Shown: positions 29,635 to 39,781 of the stretch, one piece after another | Position numbering within the stretch: the first letter of the stretch is position 1 | Layout: each line of letters starts with the position of its first letter | Source of the DNA: Blastobasis lacticolella | Lineage: Eukaryota; Arthropoda; Insecta; Lepidoptera; Blastobasidae | Length of the DNA stretch: 64,000 bases | Direction: 5' to 3' | Assembly (NCBI GenBank): GCA_905147135.1 | Contig: LR990061.1 | Location: 6,548,026-6,612,025, forward strand | Position numbers and translations under genes: made by a program | The notes under the pieces: generated by a model | Databases searched by the model: none | Told to the model about the DNA's origin: nothing | What the model saw: the letters and a program-made list of their open reading frames with translations, nothing else

Positions 29635-30075
29635 GTGGGCGGTAGAGTGGCTGGATGTGGCTGTGGGAGACCTTACTTGTTCTACGTTGTGCGCGATATC
29701 CTCTCAGCGGAAATTCAAGATGCGCCTCCTTGGCTTATGAAATATGCTGATGCTGAAACCATTCTTATAGGGAATGAAGCTGTCAATAGAACAGAAAAAT
29801 TGAAACACCTTGAATGTGTGACGTTAAGCGACTTGATCGAGTATATAACGAGTACATCCGTGGTAGTCTTGGCGTGAGAGATATCGCGGATAAAACCGAA
29901 GAGGCTTGCATTCGCTGGTTTGATGCCGTATTCTCGTTAGCCCCAGTCTTCCGGTATCAGGAAAGAGGTCCTGCGGAAGGCCCAAGAAGCGAGGATACCC
30001 AAGGCCAGGCGAAATGAAGGGGAATGAGTCGGAAAATGGACCCGGGACTGGCCGCTCGGATTGCATCTACGATTA
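29635..30075 (+). pseudogene. RTE-like LINE remnant with broken RT active site
   Basis: Two plus frames together carry the C-terminal half of a LINE polyprotein. 29635-29877 encodes VRDILSAEIQDAPPWLMKYA followed by DAETILIGN: the position of the Y-A-D-D reverse transcriptase motif, with the second Asp lost. After a frameshift, 29814-30017 encodes NEYIRGSLGVRDIADK and ACIRWFDAV (the W.GHV-type block), then a GRP-like remnant. Length, order and motifs fit RTE-like LINEs. The missing catalytic Asp and the frameshift mean it is dead. Confidence 0.78.
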
Positions 30076-30611
30076 TCAGAAGATGGCTACAATATTATAA
30101 GGCGGAATAATTATCATCAACAAGTTTGTGTGCTGGATTTCGGCTGGATTTTCTATAAGTATAAGCTGCCACAAGATTGATACAGATAGTCCAGAGCACA
30201 GAGTCGTCACCAAATTATAAGCTACAATATTTCACACCTCAACTACTGCATCCAGTGGAGCACCTTCCACGGACTTGTCCACAAGGGGGTGTTCGCCCTC
30301 CTCCCCACCCCGCCCGGAAGGGGGGAGGTTGCCGACGCGAGGGGGGCATGCGGCCTTAATTACCGCCGCTTTTATAGTTTTAATGAGTTCATTTTGAAGG
30401 CGGGCTAACAAGCGCGCGTAATACCTATTTTAACCAATTTTGAAATTAATAACGTAGTGCTGTGACGGTGGAGGTGTCGATGCTTTGTTTCTGAATTTGG
30501 TAAGTAATGTCGATTGATAAAACTGTAAATAGCCGTGTCTGTGCATTGAAGATGTTCAGAAAAAATAGTCAGGGTAGGATTCTGGGATAGGACGTAACTA
30601 TGCCCCAAAAA
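30076..30611. other. Unique sequence with a G+C-rich block
   Basis: Positions 30285-30365 are very G+C-rich (CACCCCGCCCGGAAGGGGGG). No gene is recognised. Confidence 0.4.
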
Positions 30612-30740
30612 TCTTTTTTTTGTCTGTCTGTCTGTTTGTATGTTCGCGCATCACGCAAAAACTACTGAACGGATTTGGATTTGGTTTCGATAACTTGGTA
30701 GCTTGAAGTCCCGGGTACAGTCTAAGCCTTGTTTCATCTC
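30612..30740. repeat. Dispersed repeat T
   Basis: TTTTTGTCTGTCTGTCTGTT, GCATCACGCAAAAACTACTG, AACGGATTTGGATTTGG. A related copy is at 57830-57970. Sequences of this form (CTGTCTGTCTG plus AACTACT.AACGGATTT) are widespread in lepidopteran DNA; the class is not resolved here. Confidence 0.6.
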
Positions 30741-31567
30741 ATTCGGGTTGGTATAACCAGAGAAACAACTTGACAACAACGTAGTACAAGCATTCATACA
30801 ATACGGATGTCATTTAAAATGGTAACGCGGGCAACAGCTAAACTATCATAAAAATTTTTTTAGCTAGGTTTAATGAAGGTCTATTGGATAGAATGAACAT
30901 TTCAAATGGTGAAAGAATTTCTACGTTTCTTCTTTCGGCATTTGTTTCAGCGTTGTACTGATTTCAGATTGATTGTACAAGATTCAGTTGATTTTATAGT
31001 AACGAGGAAGCAAATGACTCGCAACGACGAGCTGAAAACATTCAAGATGTTTAGTTAAATAAATCCCTTGGAAGAAACTTACCTAGATGCAATACTTAAT
31101 ACATTAAGCTAAAACTTTATTTAAAATGTGCGTTTGAAAACATTGACATAAATTCTCTACGTTTTCATCGATATTAAAAATATCGTTAAACCTACATCAC
31201 TAGTCGGCTTTATCAACGGCGAGTCGCCGTCGGCGGGCTATTTTGTCGATATTAATTAAAAAGGGGTCCGTACAACTTAATATTAAACAAAATTAAGTAT
31301 CGCCAGCCCTGAACTTGTTATGAATTTTCACAATGCTGAAAGGGCTTACGCTTTACTACAGGCTGTTTGCGAAGTTGACACCTGGGAAACAAAGAGTTTT
31401 GTTTACCTATTTGTTTTTTACGGCTGTTTTCTCGGAGCCTTGCCTTTGCACAGGTTCAATTGCAATTCTTCCTTCCTCATGAGTCATGGTGAAAATTGCA
31501 TAAAACTCTGTATTTACACTAATTTGGAGATACTGTTTGATTTTCAAGTTGGACTCTTTTTCGCGGG
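30741..31567. other. Unique sequence
   Basis: No gene is recognised. A 101-codon plus frame (31320-31625) has two hydrophobic stretches but ends inside a LINE-D tail, so it is not a conserved gene. Confidence 0.35.
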
Positions 31568-31700
31568 ATTTTTTATGCTACGTAGTGGCAAACGAGCAGA
31601 CAGCCCACCTGATGATAAGCGGTAACTGTCGCTCATAGCATATACAAGTCATGCATTTGCGTTGCAACCGCAGGTGCATTGTCACTGTGATGAAATTCCT
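31568..31700 (-). mobile_element. LINE-D tail, variant 2
   Basis: TTTTTTATGCTACGTAGTGG, AACGAGCAGACAGCCCACC, ACTGTCGCTCATAGCATATA. It extends further 5' (in element sense) than most variant-2 copies. Confidence 0.72.
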
Positions 31701-32359
31701 TATGCCTGTAGTTGCGGTCATATTTCAGATTAGACAGCAGTATCGTAAAGGTAATTCTTTTGAGATAATCGAAGCCATTCTCTCGTATAAGTTATAGCTC
31801 ATTTTCGGGCGTGGCAGAGTGTCAAAACTTAGCACTTGAGGTCGCTGCTGTAGATCCTGGCTGAACAGGAGTTGCAGCGGTAGGAATGGGTGATAATGAA
31901 AGCAGACATCTGTCCTGCGGTTGACGTCAGTTGATCACCGTGATCCATAGAAATATCATATATTTTTCGACTAAAAATCTAAACACTGGCCAGAAATTAA
32001 ATATTTTCCGATACAATAAACAATACTATCACTCTTTTTACTATGATGCCAAATCTGTGCGATACTAACCTTTAATCCTATAGTAAATTAGAACACCCTC
32101 TAAGACGATTTATGAAGGCTTTGACGTTACCATAAAACTGTTCAAAACTGCTTACCTTTTTGTCTAAGCAGCGTTTTAATTTTGTTGCTTGATTAACATT
32201 GTGTTTGTTTAATTAAACCTTTGTGTCTATTTTAGATTAATTGCGTGGCTTCGATTTAGTTTCTTGCCGGGTACTTATGACTCTGTTTAACCTGAGACTA
32301 ATCTATGAAATTATGATGAATGCACAATGAGAATTAATTGTCGTGAGAGTTATCAAATA
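31701..32359. other. Unique sequence, nothing seen
   Basis: No repeat or gene is recognised. Confidence 0.4.
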
Positions 32360-32592
32360 TATAAATAAATATACTTGGACGATTCACACAGCGCTATGCT
32401 TGTGTTACGGGAGCCAGACAACTGTTAAAATACTTAAAAAAAATTAAATACATATGTATTATACATACAATACACTCAGACCCGTAGCAGAAATTTAAAT
32501 TCATCATTTCAATTTCTGCTCGGCCGGGAATCGAACCCGGGACCTCTGCGTGGCGACCGGCATGTTAACCAACTGAACCACTCAGGTCGTCA
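32360..32592 (-). mobile_element. SINE-G copy lacking the CTCF-like core
   Basis: The head (32519-32592) is excellent on the minus strand (GGTTCGATTCCCGGCCG). The tail is deleted between CAGCGC and TATGCTTGTGTT, removing the TAGATGGCGC motif kept in the other copies. Confidence 0.87.
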
Positions 32593-33255
32593 AATTGTCA
32601 GGTCAGTTGGAATCAATTAAAGTAGTCTCCACACTAGGATACGCCTGTATCGTGCAAAAAAGAAAAACTGACCCCTAAACTGGACTTAATTACTACTACT
32701 CTCCATTTTTAACCTCAAGGAGGTTCTCAATTCCACTGATGTTGAAAAACTCATCATCATAAAACTCATCTATTCTGTCTGCTTGACTTTAACACAACAA
32801 CAATTCACAATGAAACAAAAATTTGGTCCCAACACCAAAATATACGGAAACACGAATCCCGTTATTCAAGTATCGCCACCCAAAGCAAGGACTTCCTCTA
32901 TAAACCGTCCCCCTCACTCATAAGGGCCAGGGCGGGATTCCGGGGTGGGTCGTGGGCCGTTATGGCCCTCAATTATCGCCCTATTAAGCAGTTTAGCGGC
33001 CATCGAGCCGGGGGCCCCGCTGGGGGCCACAGAGCGTTCCGCCGGCCACGCGGGGGGGAATTATACCTATTGCCAATACTGTAATTATGGGACAGTGTCG
33101 TTTGGGAGATTGGCGGGACTAATGCGTTTTTGAGGTTTTTGAACGGTTTGGGAGGTGTTTAGACACAGGATTGGAGGTGATTGATGGAGGATAGAATTTG
33201 TTTATTGGAATTAATTTATTAGAGATATAACATGATAATATATACATGGCCTAAC
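32593..33255. other. Unique sequence with a G+C-rich block
   Basis: Positions 32925-33060 are a sharply G+C-rich block (GGCCGTTATGGCCCTCAATT, GCCGGGGGCCCCGCTGGGGG) that also holds an inconclusive 62-codon frame. No gene is recognised. Confidence 0.4.
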
Positions 33256-33271
33256 TATATATATATATATA
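33256..33271. repeat. TA microsatellite
   Basis: About eight TA units. Confidence 0.85.
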
Positions 33272-33280
33272 CTGCTATTC

Positions 33281-33442
33281 ATCATCATCATTGCCCTAGC
33301 GCTTATCCCGGCCTCTGCTAGAGTCCATTTTCCTACTCATTCTGCTCCAATTCGCTTGGTGTTCGGCATAATCGCGTCGTAAGCTGTTGGCTCTCACACC
33401 CGACTCAGCGATTTATCGCTTCTTGGATCGCCCACTGACAGG
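33281..33442 (-). pseudogene. LINE-B C-terminal remnant
   Basis: In the minus sense it reads a decayed GRPKKR-type start (AAGAAGCGATAAATCGC), GAGAGCCAACAGCTTACGAC, AGCAGAATGAGTAGGAAAAT, AGAGGCCGGGATAAGCGCTA and a (GAT)n tail at 33281-33292. It matches 58309-58529 block for block. Confidence 0.8.
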
Positions 33443-33867
33443 TTCACTACAAATAGACATTTTTCAAGATTCAGGAGGTTAAAGTAGAGTTTGAGTATAC
33501 TAAAGTCCAATTCATGCTAGTACAGCTGTTTCCGCTTCGTCATGAACTTGCTGAGATCAGGCCGAGTCAGCTAACTTGTCGGCAGGTTCGGACGAGTCTA
33601 ATATAAAAGCACTTAGCACTGCATCAACCAGATACTCGTCGAGAAATTAAGAAACACAAATAGATAACCAGCACACGAAAGAACAAGTCACAATTAACAA
33701 CCAGCTGATCAGTCCAAGGGAACTCTAAGGGTTGACCCTGAAGTTATGCAATCGTCTGGCTGACGCTGATTGGAGCCTTCCTGCGACTTAGACTCCGGAA
33801 GATTTCATCTCAGTCCTCACAGTGACAACGCATCTGCGGTTCCGCATTTTTGTTACCTGCAACCTAA
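33443..33867. other. Unique sequence
   Basis: No gene or repeat is recognised. Confidence 0.4.
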
Positions 33868-33990
33868 ATGTATGAATTGTAGATGTTATGGGCGACAGTA
33901 ACCACTTACCATCAGGTGAGCTGTCTGCTCGTTTGTCGTTTTTTTACTATGTTACTCAGTGAGTAACATAGTAAAAAAAAGTCACTGAGT
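33868..33990 (+). mobile_element. LINE-D tail, variant 2, carrying a fold-back
   Basis: GTATGAATTGTAGATGTTAT, GGGCGACAGTAACCACTTAC, GAGCTGTCTGCTCGTTTGTC. The expected next bases (ACTGAG) appear only after a 43-bp near-perfect palindrome has been inserted. Confidence 0.75.
33939..33979. repeat. 20-bp arms, one-base-centre palindrome
   Basis: Arm 33939-33958 (TTTTTTTACTATGTTACTCA) is exactly complementary to 33960-33979 around a single G. It is a fold-back inside the LINE-D tail. Confidence 0.9.
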
Positions 33991-34099
33991 TTTGGCCATC
34001 ATGTCCCGAGCTGTAATCTGTACGCGTCCGTCCACGGCACATTGTGACTCCACAAGACTTGCACGTCCACCGATTAGTAAATAAAATTAATAACAATCA

Positions 34100-34691
34100 C
34101 CTTGGCGTTAATGTCCTGGTTGTGCTCTTGTGCACGAGGGCCCGCGGTCCGACTTGACCACACTCCAGGATATACAGATCTGACCTCCGTGACCCTGCTA
34201 CCAGGGTAACCTAAGCAGTTTTTTTTTTATGATTCGATAGGCAAACAGGCAAGCGGGCCACCTGATGGAAAGTGGTCACCACTGCCTATAAACATTAGCA
34301 ACACCGAGACTATCGCCAATGCGTTGCCTACCTCTATAACACGTTACTCTGGCAGCAAAAAGGCAAATATCCCTCCACTGCCAAAGCCACGGTTCCCCAA
34401 ATTCCCACCCCATGGAGCTCTAGAAACCTTACTCAACGGCAGAAACACAATACTATTTAAAAGAGTATTGTTTAGCTGCGGTATTCTGTAAGGTGGAGGT
34501 ACTTCTCCAGTCGGTCGGCTCCAATTCAAACGGGATTGGATCATGGTTACTAATTCTGTCGCCTAAATACGCAGGTTTCCCTAATCGTAAGTGCATCGGT
34601 TAGTATTCAACTAATGTACGTAACTCAGGAAAGAGGTTCGGTACCTCTCGCTTACGAGTGGGAAACCCTAACCATTCGGCCACCGACGCTC
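34100..34691 (-). mobile_element. SINE-S copy split by a LINE-D insertion
   Basis: The SINE 3' part is 34100-34219 (TTGGCGTTAATGTCCTGG..GGTAACCTAAGCAG) and the 5' part is 34533-34691 (ATTGGATCATGG..CCACCGACGCTC). Joined, they give a nearly full SINE-S. The body in the first part lacks the TAATTACAGTGGAGC block. Confidence 0.85.
34220..34532 (-). pseudogene. LINE-D insertion inside SINE-S
   Basis: In the minus sense the coding stretch 34544-34344 includes YRIPQLNNTLLNSIVFLPLS and RAPWGGNLGNRGFGSGG, and is followed by the standard tail (GGCAACGCATTGGCGATAG.., CACTTTCCATCAGGTGGCCC) and a T/A-run at 34220. The first residues come from flanking SINE DNA. This tail variant extends further 5' than others in the window. 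No clear TSD is seen. Confidence 0.72.
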
Positions 34692-34913
34692 TACATCCAC
34701 CGATTCGTTTTTAAGCTATAATTATTTAACTGTAATTTTGTATTTAATACTAATTTAATAATTAATAAGCTTATCCACAACCGCCGCCTAGCAATTACTA
34801 TTCTCCTCCAAATCGCTGCAGTGATTTCGGGCTAGTTCTTGAGTTCAATCTGTTCCTTTCAACAAAAACAGTCTAACTAAAAATCCCTCAGAAGATATCA
34901 TAACTATACTTGT
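34692..34913. other. Unique AT-rich sequence
   Basis: Nothing recognised. Confidence 0.4.
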
Positions 34914-35050
34914 ATGTTTTTTGTACCACTAAGGTGGCAAACAAGCTTTCAACCTGCCTGATGGTATGCAGTTACCGCAGCCTTTGGACGTTTGCAATAT
35001 CAGTGGTGATGCCCCTGGTTGCCCCCGTTGACACACCTGTAAAAACCTTT
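34914..35050 (-). mobile_element. LINE tail, variant 4
   Basis: GTACCACTAAGGTGGCAAAC, CCTGCCTGATGGTATGC, TACCGCAGCCTTTGGAC, CCGTTGACACACCTGT, AAAAACCTTTAAAC. A better-preserved copy of the 25581-25680 type. Confidence 0.75.
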
Positions 35051-35114
35051 AAACCCCCGATGAGATATTATGTGTAGAAATTACGAAGTTGCCTTTACTA
35101 GAGGTTCGAACTGA

Positions 35115-35161
35115 AATCTTTTCTGTAGAGTGAACACCTAAGTCACTCTACAGAAAAGATT
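35115..35161. repeat. Perfect 18-bp hairpin, 11-nt loop
   Basis: AATCTTTTCTGTAGAGTG (35115-35132), an 11-nt loop, then the exact complement (35144-35161). Stem and loop lengths are identical to 17466-17512 but the sequences are unrelated. Confidence 0.9.
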
Positions 35162-36187
35162 GAACAGGAAAGAATAGTTTAATTGATTGAGGAAATTAAT
35201 ATCGAATAGTTTGAAGAATATACCATTCCTTGTACCACAGACCCGCATGCAAGCCCGCTGGGCCTACAAAAAGTCCTTACCAATGCAAAACATTTGTTAT
35301 GCCGCATAGACGAAATGCAATCGCTGCCGAAGCGCATTACTCTACGCCGCGTCGTTGAGCAGAACTATGAGGAGAATTCCATACGACACTTTGCTCTCTT
35401 TCTCTAACGTCCATACGAGTGAGAGAGAGCACGGTATGCAAATAATGATAGCAAATATTTCGTATGTAAACGACATATGTGCAGCTAATTATTTGAGACT
35501 TTAACAGTAAGGTTATAGGGGATAAATTGCATTGGGAGGACGAAAGTTATTTGCCGTCTGGCCTGCACGTTCCGAACTCCATTGTTATGGCTTCATTTAC
35601 TTCAGCAATCGGTGTTATTTTTTATACCTTTTCGAATATTGATTCAAAGTGGCTCTTAAGAAGGCATTCGAACGATTTTTACGACCCGTAAAAGAAAAAT
35701 TAAAACACATTTGAGGTGCTATTTGTTCTTTGCGAAATGCGTGTTGTTGTAAAATAATACGCTGTGGAGTTACTTTGCTCACTTATATTTGTTGGGAATA
35801 TCGTATTTTATTTCGGCTTGATTTGTAATACTTATATTATTTCGGAGTTCGCGTTGCTAAATATTTCGTTTTATGGATATGAGCCGAGGCACGGCCAACG
35901 CGCAGTCGTGTATGGAGAAAATATGCCGTACCTAGGTACTTACTTAAAAACAAAGTTCAACGAGCAAAAAGGGCATTCCTCTCACACACATTATTTTCTA
36001 GGACCAGTATTCAATGGAATCATTATTATTTGTACAATATACCGGTGGTAGTTTTATTTTGTAGATACTGCGTCGAGCCAGAGGAATCAAATGTAGGGGA
36101 ATCTATCGTATTTGCTATATTATCAATAGTCTGGATAGAGATCGTCCATATTTACTTATTAGCCACCAAGCTTGTACTGCCAGTTAT
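35162..36187. other. Unique sequence
   Basis: About 1 kb with no repeat recognised. A 95-codon plus frame (35764-36051) has hydrophobic runs but no known domain or gene context. Confidence 0.35.
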
Positions 36188-36329
36188 GGTATATTAGAGG
36201 TCTCTTCAGAGCCGGGCCTCTCATTGTAAACTCCCCTAGTGTTGCTGATGTCCATAGGCGGCGGTGACCTCTTTCCATCAGGTGGCCCGCTTGCCTGTTT
36301 GTCTGCCGTATAATATTAAAAAAAAAAAA
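36188..36329 (+). mobile_element. LINE-D tail with poly(A)
   Basis: GGTATATTAGAGGTCTCTTC, GTGTTGCTGATGTCCATAGG, CGGCGGTGACCTCTTTCCAT, GTTTGTCTGCCGTATAATAT, then 12 A (36318-36329). The intact poly(A) suggests a fairly recent insertion. Confidence 0.82.
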
Positions 36330-36957
36330 TGAATTTATTGACACGAATTATAACATTTTGATAATATATAGGTTTACAAAGTGACAGTAGTATGACAAAA
36401 ATTTACAGCCCTGCCTCCTAAACTAGGAATAAATCCTGTATCTTAAGAGACAGTGTTCGATAGTGTCGTCATAAATGCCATTTAGCCATGAACATTGCGT
36501 AAGTAGACCTGTATGTCAGTGGGATTATAAAAAATATGTAATTTAGCTCACGACATAAAATATTATGCTATTGGCTGTCAGGTAGCTCAAGGGACTGTCC
36601 AAAAACTCTGCCACAGTTAACCATGTACGTATAATTATCACGAAACGCAATACGGCCTCGTCCACGCCGAAGCGGAGCACAAAAACCCAATAAAGCACTA
36701 AGTAAGTTAATAAGGTACCGCGTGCAAATTACTCGTGGGCCAATATGGGGGCAATAAAGTTAATGTGGCGGTGATTTCGCCCCCAGGGGGCCTGGCGGGG
36801 GGCTAACGCTAATGTACCGCGATGCCGATATCGGGGCCCTCTTCACTGGAACTGAAATTGATTTTTTTCTCAGCTTACGTAGTTTTACTGAAGTGGTGAA
36901 GACGGCTATGATGGACTAGAGTGTTTTAGTTAATAAAGTATACTAACTTAGTTATTT
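36330..36957. other. Unique sequence with a G+C-rich block
   Basis: No gene is recognised. Positions 36730-36840 are G+C-rich (TCGCCCCCAGGGGGCCTGGC, CCGATATCGGGGCCC). Confidence 0.4.
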
Positions 36958-37110
36958 AGATGGCCGTGTGGTGTTCGGCAGAGTAGAATAGCACCAACCC
37001 CTTACACTCGTGGGTGTCTCCTTTTTTATTACACTGCAATCTCCAACCCGCCTGGCAACCGTGGAGATTGAGAGGCCCTAAGTCCTGCAGTGGGGCTGTG
37101 ATGATGATGA
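36958..37110 (+). mobile_element. LINE-R 3' end, internally deleted
   Basis: GGCCGTGTGGTGTTCGGCAG, GAATAGCACCAACCCCTTAC, GCAATCTCCAACCCGCCTGG, CCCTAAGTCCTGCAGTGGGG and a (GAT)n end. LINE-R copies at 42399 and 43972 are longer. Confidence 0.75.
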
Positions 37111-37243
37111 CTTAGTTACCTACTAACCTAACCGTGTATGTGAAACTCCGTAAAAATACCACTTCCTTCACCGCTTTCCATCAGGTGAGTTGAGGTCAAA
37201 TGCAAGTCTATTGACAATACAAAATCAATCAAATATAAATAAT

Positions 37244-37583
37244 CATCTTGGCGTTAATGTCCCGGTTGTGCTTACGCGCACAAGAGCCCGAGGTCCGCCT
37301 TGACCCTAATCTAGGATTTGGAAAATTAGGTAATCACAGTGGAGCGACTGCCATCTGACCTCCGTGACTCTGCTACCAGAGGAACCTGACCAGATTTAAT
37401 CATGGTTACATACTATACACAGAATATACAGGTTTCATCACGATGCTCAGAGTAAGAGCATCGGTTAGAATTCAACTATTGTACATAACTCAGACAAGAG
37501 ACATTGGCACAAGGCCGCAGCGGGATTCCTTACCCTTTTCCCTTACGAGTTGGATACCTTACCCGCTCGGCCACCGACGCTAC
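37244..37583 (-). mobile_element. SINE-S copy, near full length
   Basis: All blocks are in order on the minus strand: the head at 37515-37583 (GGTGGCCGAGCGGGTAAGG), then CCAATGTCTCTTGTCTGAG, ATGATTAAATCTGGTCAGG, GGTCAGATGGCAGTCGCTCC and ACAACCGGGACATTAACGCC, AAGATGATT at 37244. The B-box is damaged. Confidence 0.92.
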
Positions 37584-37891
37584 CGTTTCTTGGAATCCTT
37601 ATCTAGAACTTTTTAATCATATTATGATTAAAAACGTGATTAATTATTTTTAATTTACTGCGATACGTTCTTGAGACATTGGTTACCAATACTAACCGTG
37701 GTAACAAACCCGATAACATGTGCAGTGAAAGTGTAGTGAATAACCACGAAAGTCTTAAAACCAATATTATTACGGATTTCTTCTAAACTGCTTAGTATAG
37801 ATAAAAAATGCAATTATTAATACCATAGGTACCTCGGTTAAAATTCGTAAAAAGATATGTTGTCTAAATTATTTAGACTGCATGTAATTCA
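37584..37891. other. Unique AT-rich sequence
   Basis: Contains a short AATCATATTATGATT palindrome near 37616. No gene is recognised. Confidence 0.4.
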
Positions 37892-38128
37892 TCAAAATAT
37901 ATAAAATATACAGATAGAATAGGTCGTAAGTCGCTTTTCAAGTACACACGATATTCGACATTATGGAGCACACATAAAGCCGAATCGAGCAAGGCACGTC
38001 GCAGAGGGGAGCAATGTTTGGTGATCGTATACAGGATTCCCCCCCAATACAGGATCACGAGCAGAATATGAACCTGGGTCGCCCACTTGCAAGGCAGACG
38101 CTCTCACTACTCGACTCGCCCACCACGG
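37892..38128 (-). mobile_element. SINE-A: SINE with tRNA-Ala-like head
   Basis: In the minus sense 38128-38060 reads CGTGGTGGGCGAGTCGAGTA (A-box region), GAGAGCGTCTGCCTTGCAAG (TGC anticodon arm) and GACCCAGGTTCATATTC (decayed B-box). The body follows, including GTGTGCTCCATAATGTCGAA and AAAAGCGACTTACGACC. The minus frames here are by-products. Single copy in the window. Confidence 0.68.
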
Positions 38129-38304
38129 CTTTTCCCTTGAGACGGCACAAATTGCCATCTCTTCCGTTCAAGTTGACAGGGACACATCCAGACAGACGCC
38201 TCAGGGCCCGCATAGCTACCGCCTAGCATCCGGATAGAAAACGTGCAATCTTCAGGGTAATGTTGCTGTAATGGCTAAGGAACTTACACTTATGCTCTCG
38301 TACT

Positions 38305-38428
38305 GTACCTACCTCAAAGGCCGGCACCGCATCCGCTCCCTGAGGCTATAGATTTCCTGGACGACGGTGGCCACTTTCCATCAGGTGGGTTGTCTGCTAG
38401 TTTGTCACTGTGTAGTATAAAATAATAC
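38305..38428 (+). mobile_element. LINE-D tail, variant 3
   Basis: GTACCTACCTCAAAGGCCGG, ACCGCATCCGCTCCCTGAGG, CCTGGACGACGGTGGCCAC, then a variant-2-like end (GGGTTGTCTGCTAGTTTGTC). It combines features of two tail variants. Confidence 0.72.
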
Positions 38429-38445
38429 AAACTCTAACTATAATA

Positions 38446-38570
38446 ATAAGCTCACCACTAAGGATGCCGAAGACCGAGCGAGGTGGGCCAAGAATAGCAG
38501 GAAGGCGGACCCTGGGCCCTCGCGTGCTGCGCGGGGGCGCAACCGGGATATAACGCCAAGATGATGGTGA
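38446..38570 (+). pseudogene. LINE-A remnant, short
   Basis: 5'-truncated in the same 3' region as 21512-21796: AATAAGCTCACCACTAAGGA, TGCCGAAGACCGAGCGAGG, GGCGGACCCTGGGCCCTCGC, GCAACCGGGATATAACGCCA, AGATGATGG. It shows the 3' end shared with SINE-S especially well. Confidence 0.85.
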
Positions 38571-39493
38571 GTATAAAAAAATCCAATACAAATACTCTTT
38601 ATTTGCATGCTAGGTACAGGATATATATATGGGATATAATATAATATAATAAGCAGTAAAAAGGGCGGTCTTATCACTAGAGTGATTGCTTCTAGATTGT
38701 CTAGACAATCTTGATAGTTTAAAAATGTTTTTTTTGTTAGGGCGGCATTTGTGTGATGCCAGTGATGACTCTATCGCGAGGTTGCGGGTAACGACCGCCC
38801 CTGTCTCTTACCGCTTTGCCGCCTCACAATATTTTATTAACTGCTCCTCAATGGCTCATAATAACAGCATAATACGCTCTGAGTGTGGCCAACACATGCC
38901 AGTAAGGGTGGGAATGCGGTCTCGGTTTTGGGACCGAAACCGGTTTCACTGAAATCGGGAGTGAAAGTTATATTTTTGTTGGCAACTTTTTTTTGTTAAA
39001 TATGGATACGAACCCTGGGTATGGGTATGAATATAGTCTATGAGCCCTGAGCCATCACGTTCGTACCCGGGTAACTCCTCTTCCAGTCGACTACAACAAA
39101 TTAGACGCTATACCATCTTTAAAAAGTCGTACACATTAGTAAAAATATAAAGGAGTGTATTTTAGCTATTTTCGATATTCTTGACAAGGGATACACGACT
39201 AGCAGGTGCTTTTAATATTTCGAATCCCACTTAGATATAAAAACCAAATCCTCCGGTTGGTCACCGGTCTCATTTCACATCACTATCTAAATTATCTATT
39301 TAGTTCTCCACAAAAACAATTTTTTATTAAAGTAAACCATAAGCCATTGTAATAAGGTCTACGATAAATGGTGGGCAGCAATTTATAACTCGGTAAAATT
39401 CTATAGGGTGATATCATAGCAAGTATTGAATCGCGTGCCGTGATTCGGCACAATCGATCAAAGACCACCAATGAGTCTCTTTTAACGTGCTTC
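38571..39493. other. Mostly unique; possible hAT-like MITE at 38898-39285
   Basis: GGGTGGGAATGCGGTCTCGG near 38908 and the complement of GTGAAATGAGACCGGTGACC near 39280 are partly complementary, as in GGGA..GAGACCGG-type hAT MITEs, but identity is low and no TSD is visible. No gene is recognised. Confidence 0.3.
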
Positions 39494-39781
39494 TAGTGAT
39501 GTCCCAATATCGATACACTCGAAATTCTTACTGTGTGTAATTAACTAATATACAATAATATTGTCCAAGCATTTTTTATAGTACTTATTAATAAAAATAT
39601 TGTAAATATCAATGCATACCAAATTTTATCGGGAAGTGCTTTACAGGTTTTGATAAATTAGTCAGTGTCGAAAGCGACGTATTTTAGATGCTTATCCAAA
39701 GTAAAACTGGACACTATCCACAGACCACATGACAATGTCGCCACAATTGTTAGGACAGTGAACCACTTAACATTTACCATA

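Noticed and set aside
36330..36700. Gene 3' UTR on the minus strand
   Set aside because: AATAAATTC near 36331 on the minus strand resembles a poly(A) signal, but it sits beside a LINE-D poly(A) tract and no upstream coding sequence can be identified.
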